The notes under the pieces are model-generated. The model searched no databases, was not told the origin of the DNA, and saw nothing but the letters and a program-made list of their open reading frames with translations. Below are positions 1-5,217 of a stretch of DNA of 5,217 nucleotides, piece by piece. Numbering within the stretch: position 1 is the first letter of the stretch; each line of letters starts with the position of its first letter. Source of the stretch: Myxococcales bacterium. Lineage in GTDB: Bacteria; Myxococcota; Myxococcia; Myxococcales; Anaeromyxobacteraceae. The stretch is from positions 1-5,217 of the forward strand of contig JAJYAW010000238.1 in assembly GCA_021779335.1 (NCBI GenBank), in the 5' to 3' direction. The position numbers were made by a program, and so were the translations under genes.

Positions 1-151
1 CCACGGTGGTGGCCACCAGGGCCAGGATCAGCCCGCCGAAGACGTAGTCGCGGGCGGCGGCGCCGAAGACCAGGATGAGCACGCCCACCGCCAGCATGAG
101 GGCGGCCGGGACGAAGACGAAGCCGATGACGAGGGGCAGGACGCGGCGCAC
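1..151 (-). CDS. Small membrane protein of unknown function, N-terminal part only
   Basis: This reading frame starts at a GTG (151-149) and stays open for 50 codons to the left window edge, so the C-terminus is missing. The visible protein begins VRRVLPLVIG and is strongly hydrophobic. Residues about 4-30 can form one membrane helix, broken by a short AAARDY turn at 31-36, and a second helix starts at about residue 37 and continues to the edge. The two N-terminal arginines suggest an N-in orientation by the positive-inside rule. The GTG start is chosen because an AGGA sits 7 nt upstream and an in-frame TAG lies four codons before it. The frame opened by the nearby ATG at 159 gives a serine- and proline-rich, non-hydrophobic peptide and looks spurious. 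The gene begins 65 bp after fadJ on the same strand and could be cotranscribed with it. I do not recognise the family and infer no function. Confidence 0.6.
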   Translation of the reverse strand, partial: MRRVLPLVIGFVFVPAALMLAVGVLILVFGAAARDYVFGGLILALVATTV

Positions 152-158
152 CCCGTCA

Positions 159-162
159 TCCT
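159..162 (-). promoter_or_regulatory. Ribosome binding site of the small membrane protein
   Basis: AGGA on the minus strand lies 7 nt before the GTG at 151. It decides the start of this short gene, which has no upstream ATG in the same frame. Confidence 0.5.
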
Positions 163-180
163 AGCGCGGGCCGGGCGGCG

Positions 181-194
181 CGGCGCCGGCGCCG
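181..194. repeat. 14-bp perfect GC palindrome downstream of fadJ
   Basis: The sequence CGGCGCCGGCGCCG is identical to its reverse complement. It lies in the 65-bp gap (152-216) between the fadJ stop and the small membrane protein gene. As RNA it could form only a 5-bp stem with a 4-nt loop, and no U-tract follows, so a terminator is not supported. Such palindromes arise easily in DNA of this composition. The gap also holds a run of eight G on the plus strand at 199-206, and otherwise only the ribosome binding site. Confidence 0.35.
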
Positions 195-216
195 GTCCGG
201 GGGGGGCCTCCCGCCG

Positions 217-2397
217 CTAGAGGTGGAACCTCCCGCCGCCGCGCGCCTGCTCCACCAGGAGCGGCGCCGGCTCGAAGCGGGGGCCGTGCCGGTCGCGCAG
301 GCGGGAGAGCGCGTCCACCGCGGCCGCGGCGCCCATGGCGTCGAGCGCGCGGAACGGGCCGCCGCGGAAGGGCGGGAAGCCGATGCCGAAGACCGCGCCG
401 ACGTCGCCGTCGCGCGCGCTGCGCACGATGCCGTCCCCGAGCGCCCGCGCCGCCTCGTTGCAGAGCGCCAGCGAGAGCCGCTCCGCCATCTCCGGGCGCG
501 CCAGGCGCCGGCGCCGGCGGCCGCCGGGGAGCAGGTCGTAGACGGTCTCGTCCACCCGCTTCTTCCCGCCGTCGTAGGTGTAGAAGCCCTTGCCGCTCTT
601 GCGCCCCAGCCGCCCGGCCGCCACGACCGCGTGGAGCGCCTCGGGCGGCCGCATCCGCTCGCCGAAGGCGGCGTGCAGGATCTTGCTCACCTTCTCGCCC
701 ACGTCGATGCCCACCTCGTCGAGGAGCGCGATGGGGCCGACCGGGAAGCCGTACCCGGTGAGCGCGCCGTCGAGGTCCTCGATGGCGGCGCCCTCGGCGA
801 GGAGCCAGGCCGCCTCGGCCATGTAGGGGCCGAGGATGCGGTTGACGTAGAAGCCCGGGCCGTCGCCCACGCGGATGACGGTCTTGCCCTGCCGCTGGCC
901 GAGCGCCACGGCGGTGGCGATCACCTCCGGCGCGGTGGCGGCCGAGGGGATGATCTCGAGCAGCGGCATCCGGTGGACCGGCGAGAAGTAGTGCATCCCG
1001 ATGACCGCCTCGGGGCGCCTGGCGCCGCGGGCGATGTCGGCGATGGGGATGGACGAGGTGTTGGTGGCGAAGATGCCGCGCGGGTTGACCTGCTCGAAGG
1101 CCGCCAGCAGCTCCCGCTTGAGCGCCAGGTCCTCGAAGACCGCCTCGACGAGCAGGTCCACGGTGCCCAGCCCCTCCCAGCCCGAGGTGGTGGTGAGGAG
1201 GCGGGCCGTGGCCAGCCGCTCCAGCCGGTCCAGCGCCTTGCGCTTGACCCGCTCGTCGAGGACGGCGCCCACGCTGGCCAGCGCCTTGGCGCAGGCGGCG
1301 GCGTCCCGCTCGCGCAGCCGCACCGGCAGGCCGGCCGCCACCGTCACGTACGCGATGCCGCTCCCCATGAGCCCCCCGCCCAGCACCCCCACCCGCTCGA
1401 CCGGCCGCGCCCGGACCGCCGCGTCGTCCACGCCGGTGTCCTTCTTGAGCGCGGTGGTGGCGAAGAAGATCTCCACCAGCCGGCGCGACGGGTCGGAGAC
1501 CGCCAGCTCGCCGAAGGCCTTGGCCTCCAGCGCCAGCCCCGCCTGGAAGCCGCGCTCGTAGCCGTGGCGCACCGCCTCCAGGAGCCGCTCCGGCGCCGGG
1601 TACTGGCCGTGGGTCTTCCGGAGCAGCTGCTGCCTGGCCTGGGAGAAGAGGACCGACCGCCCCACCGGGTTGTCCTCGAGGAGCGCCTGCTGCACCCGCT
1701 CCACCCCCCTGGCCTGGTGGCCGGCCGGGCGGCGCCGCCGCAGCTCGCCGCTCGCCAGGGCGCGGGCGCGGGCCACCGCCACCTGGCGGAGCAGCGGCGG
1801 GGGCACCGCCTCGTCCACCAGCCCCAGCTTGAGCGCCTTCCGCGCCTTGACGGTCTTGCCGGCCAGCATGAGGTCGAGGGCCGCGGCGATGCCGATGAGG
1901 CGCGGCAGCCGCTGCGTGCCGCCCGCCCCCGGCACCAGGCCGAGCTGCACCTCCGGGAGGCCGAGGGTGGTCTTCGGGTCCCCGGCGGCCACGCGGTAGT
2001 GGCAGGCCATGGCCCACTCCAGCCCGCCGCCGAGGCAGGCGCCGTGGATGGCGGCCACCACCGGCTTGTGGAACCGCTCCAGCCGGTCGAAGCCGGCCTG
2101 CGCCCGGCGCGACAGCGCCTCGGCCTCGGCGGCGCTGGCGACGGCGCGGATCATCTCGATCTTGGCGCCGGCCACGAAGCCCTCGCGCTTCCCGCTGGCC
2201 AGCACGATGGCCTTCACCGAGGCGTCCTGCTCCAGGCGCGTCAGCAGCCGGTCGAACTCGTCCCCCACCTCGGCCGAGAGCGTGTTGACGCCCTGGCCGG
2301 GCACGTCGAGGAGGAGGGTGGCGACCCCGTCCGCCACCTCGACCGTGAAGCACCGCTCGCCGCCCGCCGTCTCCGCCGTCGCCTCGCACGTGGTCAT
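217..2397 (-). CDS. fadJ: Fatty acid oxidation complex alpha subunit: enoyl-CoA hydratase / 3-hydroxyacyl-CoA dehydrogenase
   Basis: The 726-residue protein matches FadJ end to end (E. coli FadJ is 714). It hydrates trans-2-enoyl-CoA, then oxidises L-3-hydroxyacyl-CoA with NAD+, in the cytoplasm. The crotonase domain (about 15-205) has AGAK at 76-79 in the oxyanion-loop position and catalytic glutamates E127 (GGGLE) and E149 (GLPE). Their 22-residue spacing equals E. coli FadJ rather than FadB (20). A linker with the FadJ-like FFATTALKKD (311-320) follows. The dehydrogenase NAD site is GGGLMG at 340-345. The catalytic dyad is H469 (GMHYFSPVHRMP) and E481, 12 apart as in the family, with N519 in GFYVNR. 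The C-terminal dehydrogenase domains run from about 515 to the end and include GIGFPPFRGGPFR (671-683). Oddities are K79 where E. coli FadJ has Asp, and two arginine clusters (220-223, 627-631). The ATG at 2397 has AGGGAG 7 nt upstream and follows fadI by 16 bp, so the two are almost surely one operon. Confidence 0.96.
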   Translation of the reverse strand: MTTCEATAETAGGERCFTVEVADGVATLLLDVPGQGVNTLSAEVGDEFDRLLTRLEQDASVKAIVLASGKREGFVAGAKIEMIRAVASAAEAEALSRRAQAGFDRLERFHKPVVAAIHGACLGGGLEWAMACHYRVAAGDPKTTLGLPEVQLGLVPGAGGTQRLPRLIGIAAALDLMLAGKTVKARKALKLGLVDEAVPPPLLRQVAVARARALASGELRRRRPAGHQARGVERVQQALLEDNPVGRSVLFSQARQQLLRKTHGQYPAPERLLEAVRHGYERGFQAGLALEAKAFGELAVSDPSRRLVEIFFATTALKKDTGVDDAAVRARPVERVGVLGGGLMGSGIAYVTVAAGLPVRLRERDAAACAKALASVGAVLDERVKRKALDRLERLATARLLTTTSGWEGLGTVDLLVEAVFEDLALKRELLAAFEQVNPRGIFATNTSSIPIADIARGARRPEAVIGMHYFSPVHRMPLLEIIPSAATAPEVIATAVALGQRQGKTVIRVGDGPGFYVNRILGPYMAEAAWLLAEGAAIEDLDGALTGYGFPVGPIALLDEVGIDVGEKVSKILHAAFGERMRPPEALHAVVAAGRLGRKSGKGFYTYDGGKKRVDETVYDLLPGGRRRRRLARPEMAERLSLALCNEAARALGDGIVRSARDGDVGAVFGIGFPPFRGGPFRALDAMGAAAAVDALSRLRDRHGPRFEPAPLLVEQARGGGRFHL

Positions 2398-2404
2398 GGT
2401 CTCG

Positions 2405-2410
2405 CTCCCT
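2405..2410 (-). promoter_or_regulatory. Ribosome binding site of fadJ
   Basis: AGGGAG on the minus strand sits 7 nt before the fadJ ATG, inside the 16-bp gap after the fadI stop (TAG, 2416-2414). It shows that fadJ has its own initiation site while lying close enough for translational coupling to fadI. Confidence 0.75.
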
Positions 2411-2413
2411 GGC

Positions 2414-3721
2414 CTACTCGCGCTCGAGGACCACCGCGGCCCCCAGGCCGCCGGCGGCGCAGACGGTGAGGAGGGCGTACTGCTTGCCCCGGCGGCCCAG
2501 CTCGCGCAGCGTCTGGGTGATCATGCGGGCCCCGGTGGCCGCGAAGGGGTGGCCCAGCGCGATGGAGCCGCCGTTGACGTTGAGCCGGGCCGGATCCACC
2601 TCGCCGAGCGGCGCCGGGCGCCCCAGCTGCTCCTCGGCGAACTTCCTGGAGGCGAAGGCCTGCAGGTTGGAGAGCACCTGGGCGGCGAAGGCCTCGTGCA
2701 TGTCGACGAGGTCCATGTCCTGCAGCGTCAGGCCGGCGCGCTCCAGCGCCACCGGGGCGGCGTAGGCCGGCCCCTGCAGGAGCTGGTCGCGCGGATCGAG
2801 GGCCGCGTAGGCGGCGGCGCGGAGGTAGCCGAGCGGCGCGAGGCCGAGCGCCCGGGCCTTCTCCTCCGCCATGACGACGACCGCCGCGGCCCCGTCGGTG
2901 AGCGGCGAGGCGTTGCCGGCGGTGATGCTGCCGTAGCGCCGGTCGAAGACGGGCTTGAGCTGCGAGAGCGCCTCCACCGTGGTGTCGGCCCGGACCAGGT
3001 TGTCCCGGGCCGAGACCCGCTCGAAGCGCGGCGGCACCGGCACCGGCATGACCTCGGCGTCGAGGAGGCCGGCTTCCCAGGCGGCGGCGGCGCGCCGGTG
3101 GCTCTGGAAGGCCACCTCGTCCTGGGCGGCCCGCGGGATGGCGTTCTTCTGGGCCATCTGCTCGGCGCTCTCGCCCATGGTGAGGCCGGTGGTGGGCTCC
3201 TTGAGCGCCGGCGGCTCCGGCGTGAAGTCGCGCGGGCGCAGCGAGGCGATGATGGAGAGCCGCTGCGCCATGGTCCGGGCCCGGGACAGCTCCACCAGCG
3301 CCTGCGCCAGGCGCCGGCTGGCGAAGATGGGGGCGTCGGAGACCGACTCGGCGCCGCCGGCGATGACGGCGCTCGAGCGGCCCAGCGCGATCTGGTCGGC
3401 GGCGTCGGTGGCGGCCTGCAGCGAGGTGGCGCAGGCGCGCGACACGGTGTGGGCCTCCACGCCGCGCGGCAGCTGGGTGCGCAGCACCATCTCCCGGCCG
3501 ATGAGCGTCACCAGCTTGGAGGGGATGACCTGGCCGAAGATGACCGAGTCGTAGGTGGAGGGCGGCAGGCCGGTGCGGGCCACCAGCTCGTTCACCAGGA
3601 GGGCGCCGAGGTCCACCGCCGAGAGCTGCTTGAAGTCGCCGCCCGCCTTGACGAAGGGGGTGCGCAGCCCGGCGATGACCGCGGCCCGCCGGCCGGCGGG
3701 GGGCGAAACGTGGGTGGCCAT
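2414..3721 (-). CDS. fadI: Fatty acid oxidation complex beta subunit: 3-ketoacyl-CoA thiolase
   Basis: The 435-residue protein is nearly the length of E. coli FadI (436) and clearly longer than FadA (about 387), which argues for the FadI/mitochondrial trifunctional beta type. It cleaves 3-ketoacyl-CoA with CoA to acetyl-CoA and a chain shorter by two carbons, in a cytoplasmic complex with FadJ. The acyl-accepting cysteine is C97 in SRACATS (94-100), the form found in E. coli FadI. The other active-site residues are H342 in DMHEAFAAQ, H391 in GGSIALGHPFAATGARM (384-400), and C421 in TVCAAGGLGAA. The N-terminal thiolase half spans roughly 12-280, ending near NASPLTDGAAAV, and the C-terminal half follows. 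RTPF at 20-23 and TGLTMGESAEQMA at 178-190 are also family-typical. The ATG at 3721 has GGAG 5 nt upstream, and a promoter lies about 45-70 bp before it. Gene order fadI then fadJ is the same as in E. coli. No active-site residue is missing. Confidence 0.96.
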   Translation of the reverse strand: MATHVSPPAGRRAAVIAGLRTPFVKAGGDFKQLSAVDLGALLVNELVARTGLPPSTYDSVIFGQVIPSKLVTLIGREMVLRTQLPRGVEAHTVSRACATSLQAATDAADQIALGRSSAVIAGGAESVSDAPIFASRRLAQALVELSRARTMAQRLSIIASLRPRDFTPEPPALKEPTTGLTMGESAEQMAQKNAIPRAAQDEVAFQSHRRAAAAWEAGLLDAEVMPVPVPPRFERVSARDNLVRADTTVEALSQLKPVFDRRYGSITAGNASPLTDGAAAVVVMAEEKARALGLAPLGYLRAAAYAALDPRDQLLQGPAYAAPVALERAGLTLQDMDLVDMHEAFAAQVLSNLQAFASRKFAEEQLGRPAPLGEVDPARLNVNGGSIALGHPFAATGARMITQTLRELGRRGKQYALLTVCAAGGLGAAVVLERE

Positions 3722-3722
3722 G

Positions 3723-3730
3723 TCCTCTCC
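3723..3730 (-). promoter_or_regulatory. Ribosome binding site of fadI
   Basis: The purine run GGAGAGGA on the minus strand ends just before the fadI ATG. The GGAG core (3730-3727) is 5 nt from the start codon. It supports the ATG at 3721 over the longer alternative frame that opens inside the promoter. Confidence 0.75.
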
Positions 3731-3734
3731 GGTT

Positions 3735-3746
3735 GATTCGGGAATC
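3735..3746. repeat. 12-bp inverted repeat in the fadI leader, possible second operator
   Basis: GATTC and GAATC form perfect 5-bp arms around a 2-bp spacer (minus strand GATTCCCGAATC). The repeat lies between the predicted transcription start near 3756 and the fadI ribosome binding site. Its AT-containing arms stand out against the surrounding GC. It could be a protein-binding site just downstream of the promoter. The 2-nt spacer is too short for a good RNA hairpin, so a DNA site is the better reading. The binding protein is unknown. Confidence 0.4.
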
Positions 3747-3762
3747 GGCAGGTTCGCCAGCG

Positions 3763-3791
3763 GGTGTAACGCCCATGATGCAGGGCGTCAA
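3763..3791 (-). promoter_or_regulatory. Predicted sigma70-type promoter of the fadIJ operon
   Basis: On the minus strand, a -35 box TTGACG (3791-3786, five of six consensus bases) is followed by a 17-bp spacer and a weak -10 box TACACC (3768-3763, three of six). Transcription would begin near 3756, giving a leader of about 34 nt. The stretch is the least GC-rich part of the window and is placed correctly between the protease stop and the fadI ribosome binding site. The -10 is poor, so dependence on an activator or a different -10 register is possible. Confidence 0.55.
3767..3790. promoter_or_regulatory. 24-bp imperfect inverted repeat overlapping the fadIJ promoter, candidate operator
   Basis: On the plus strand the left arm is TAACGCCC (3767-3774) and the right arm is GGGCGTCA (3783-3790), separated by the 8-bp ATGATGCA. 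The arms match at 7 of 8 positions; the six inner bases ACGCCC/GGGCGT are perfect. The repeat covers most of the -35 box, the whole spacer and the edge of the -10 box, so a dimeric protein bound here would block RNA polymerase. Fatty acid degradation genes are commonly repressed by acyl-CoA-responsive FadR, PsrA or TetR-type proteins. This repeat does not look like the E. coli FadR or Pseudomonas PsrA motifs as I know them, so the regulator is not identified. Confidence 0.45.
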
Positions 3792-3809
3792 TCCCCCGTC
3801 GGTACCCGC

Positions 3810-3830
3810 GCGGCGCCCGGCGCGCGCCGC
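3810..3830 (-). terminator. GC-rich hairpin after the protease gene, doubtful terminator
   Basis: On the minus strand, GCGGCGC (3830-3824) and GCGCCGC (3816-3810) form a perfect 7-bp stem with a 7-nt loop, starting 10 nt after the protease stop codon. No U-tract follows, so it lacks the second half of an intrinsic terminator. It may help 3' end formation or transcript stability, or be chance pairing in GC-rich DNA. Confidence 0.25.
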
Positions 3831-3840
3831 CCGCGGCCCC

Positions 3841-5217
3841 CTACTCCATGTCGAAGGCGATGAAGCTGAGCTTCCCCTGCCGCTCGACCTGGAGCACGAC
3901 CGGCTCGCCGGGCGGGATGGCGTGCAGCGCGCGCCGCAGCGCCTCCACCGACTCGATGGCGGTGCGGTTGACGGCGTGGATCACGTCGCCGGCCTGGAGC
4001 CCGCTCTCCACGCTGGTGGCGTCCAGCGTCCTCGCCGCCACCACCACCCCGGAGCCGATGAGCAGCGGCGGGATGATGCCGGCCAGCTTCCCGCTCACGT
4101 CGATGCCCATGATGCCGAGCTTCCGCACCAGCCCCTTCTCCGGGTTGGCGAGGTCGAGGAGCTGGTCGGCGGGCGCCTTGGCCTCCGGCGCGTCCACCTT
4201 CAGCGTGAGCCGCTCCTTCCCCCGCAGCAGGCCGAGGACCACCGGCGTGCCGACCGGGTGCAGGTAGACCGCGCTGGTGACGGCCGCCAGGCTGTCGATG
4301 GGGCGCCCGTCGAAGGTGTCGATGACGTCCCCCACCCGCACGCCGGCCCGGCGCGCCGCGCCGTCCAGCGCCACGTCCACCACCAGCACGCCCCAGTCGC
4401 GCGGCAGCCCGAGCCCGGCCGCCAGCGTCGGCGTGATGGACTGGGTGGTGACGCCGGCCTCGATGCGGTGGACGCGCCCGTGGGCCCGCAGGCCGTCGTA
4501 GACCGCGCGGACCACGGCCACCGGGATGGCGAAGCCGAGCCCCTGGCTGCCGCCGGACTGGGTGACGATGAAGGTGTTGATGCCCACCATCGTCCCGTCC
4601 ACGTTCACCAGCGGCCCGCCGCTGTTGCCCGGGTTGATGGGCGCGTCGGTCTGGATGTAGGCGAGCGGCTGGGCGAAGTCGACCTGCCGCCCCGCCGAGC
4701 CGACCACACCCATGGTGACGGTGCTGGCCAGCCCCTGCGGGCTCCCGACGGCGAAGACCAGCTCGCCCTGGCGCACCCGGGCCGCGCCGTCGAGCGCGAG
4801 GTGGCTCAGGCCGGTGGCCTCGATCTTGAGCAGGGCCAGGTCCACGTCCGGGTCGGCGCCCACCAGCCTGGCGGTGAACATGCGGCGGGCGGTGGCGTCG
4901 GCGCCGCTGGGCGAGACGCCGGGCGGCGCCGCCAGCACCACCTGGATGCGCTGGGCCCCGCGGACCACGTGCTGGTTGGTCAGGATGTAGCCGGCCGGGT
5001 CGACGATGACGCCCGACCCGATGGCGTGGTGGCGCGTCACGAAGGCCGTCTCCGCGGGCCCGGGCTCGCCCGCCAGGCCGTAGCCGGAGACCTCCACCTG
5101 CACCACCGCCGGGGAGACCCTGGCCGCCAGGCGCGCCACGGCGCCGTTCAGCTCGTGCAGCACCTCGGCGCCGCGCCCGCCGGCCGGCGGCGCCGCCCGG
5201 CCCGCCGCGGGGGCGAG
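3841..5217 (-). CDS. HtrA/Deg-family serine protease with two PDZ domains, 5' end beyond the window
   Basis: This is an S1C-family trypsin-like protease, usually periplasmic and used in quality control of misfolded envelope proteins. The frame is open from the right edge to TAG at 3843-3841 (458 visible codons). A GTG at 5163 could start it, but 18 open codons precede it, beginning LAPAAGRAAP, which resembles the end of a signal peptide plus a short linker. I therefore call the gene partial. Numbering from that GTG, the triad is H65 (TNQHVV), D108 (DVDLALLKI) and S181 (GNSGGPL). PDZ1 spans about 235-325 (GVLVVDVALDGAARRAGVRVGD) and PDZ2 about 350-438, ending FDME. The His-Asp distance is 43 residues against 30 in E. 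coli DegP, because of a Pro/Gly/Ser-rich insertion near 79-92. The Asp-Ser distance (73 against 75) is normal. It lies 119 bp upstream of fadI on the same strand, and a promoter separates them. Confidence 0.92.
   Translation of the reverse strand, partial: LAPAAGRAAPPAGGRGAEVLHELNGAVARLAARVSPAVVQVEVSGYGLAGEPGPAETAFVTRHHAIGSGVIVDPAGYILTNQHVVRGAQRIQVVLAAPPGVSPSGADATARRMFTARLVGADPDVDLALLKIEATGLSHLALDGAARVRQGELVFAVGSPQGLASTVTMGVVGSAGRQVDFAQPLAYIQTDAPINPGNSGGPLVNVDGTMVGINTFIVTQSGGSQGLGFAIPVAVVRAVYDGLRAHGRVHRIEAGVTTQSITPTLAAGLGLPRDWGVLVVDVALDGAARRAGVRVGDVIDTFDGRPIDSLAAVTSAVYLHPVGTPVVLGLLRGKERLTLKVDAPEAKAPADQLLDLANPEKGLVRKLGIMGIDVSGKLAGIIPPLLIGSGVVVAARTLDATSVESGLQAGDVIHAVNRTAIESVEALRRALHAIPPGEPVVLQVERQGKLSFIAFDME

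Noticed and set aside
181..194. The GC palindrome as an intrinsic terminator for fadIJ.
   Set aside because: The hairpin would have only five base pairs and no U-tract follows on the minus strand.
199..206. A run of eight G that could suggest phase variation upstream of the small membrane protein.
   Set aside because: It is outside any coding frame, about 48 bp from the start codon, and does not sit in a recognisable promoter spacer. Such runs are expected at this GC content, though it could be an assembly weak point.
161..2389. A 742-codon open frame on the minus strand overlapping fadJ in another phase.
   Set aside because: The translation is Arg/Gly/Ala/Pro-rich with no motifs, while the fadJ frame contains every catalytic residue of the family. 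No frameshift within fadJ is needed to explain it.
223..2469. A 748-codon open frame on the plus strand opposite fadJ.
   Set aside because: It is the antisense shadow of fadJ. The peptide is a low-complexity Arg/Ala/Gly/His mixture without domains, and stop codons are rare in all frames at this GC content.
2853..2906. Internal Ala/Val-rich stretch of fadI (about residues 272-290) as a membrane segment.
   Set aside because: It is the conserved soluble thiolase core (SPLTDGAAAVVV), not a transmembrane helix.
2009..3736. A 575-codon plus-strand frame spanning the fadI-fadJ junction.
   Set aside because: It is antisense to two well-supported genes, has no recognisable domain, and depends on low stop density.
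2394..3791. A 465-codon minus-strand frame overlapping fadI that opens with TTG at the -35 box.
   Set aside because: Its start falls inside the predicted promoter and the translation is low-complexity. The fadI frame has the ribosome binding site and the thiolase motifs.
1..5217. tRNA or rRNA genes, CRISPR arrays, insertion sequences, attachment sites, tandem repeats.
   Set aside because: None seen on reading both strands. The coding density is high and the only gaps are 65, 16 and 119 bp.

Overview
The window is very GC-rich DNA, clearly above 70% by eye. Every convincing gene is on the minus strand, so transcription runs from high to low coordinates. The base composition, the extreme G/C bias at third codon positions, and the proteobacterial-type fadIJ genes beside an HtrA-type protease suggest a high-GC member of the Myxococcota, with Anaeromyxobacter as my best guess. 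This placement is inferred from composition and protein style, not from a marker gene.

Right to left, in the direction of transcription: (1) 5217-3841 is a periplasmic-type HtrA/Deg serine protease with one trypsin-like domain and two PDZ domains. Its 5' end is cut off by the window edge. (2) 3840-3722 is a 119-bp intergenic region, the least GC-rich stretch seen. It holds a good sigma70-like promoter, a 24-bp inverted repeat overlapping that promoter, a second small inverted repeat in the predicted leader, and the fadI ribosome binding site. (3) 3721-2414 is fadI, the thiolase (beta) subunit of the fatty acid oxidation complex. (4) 2397-217 is fadJ, the multifunctional alpha subunit, 16 bp after fadI with its own ribosome binding site. 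(5) 216-152 is a short gap without a clear terminator. (6) 151 to the left edge is the start of a small hydrophobic membrane protein of unknown function, cut off by the window.

fadI and fadJ form a two-gene operon for the last three steps of each beta-oxidation turn. FadJ hydrates the enoyl-CoA and oxidises the 3-hydroxyacyl-CoA, and FadI cleaves the 3-ketoacyl-CoA with CoA to release acetyl-CoA. No acyl-CoA dehydrogenase, acyl-CoA ligase or regulator gene lies in the window. The protease is probably a separate transcription unit.

I do not see an undescribed system here. The coding content is conventional. The part most worth a second look is the fadI control region, where inverted repeats sit where a repressor operator would be expected.
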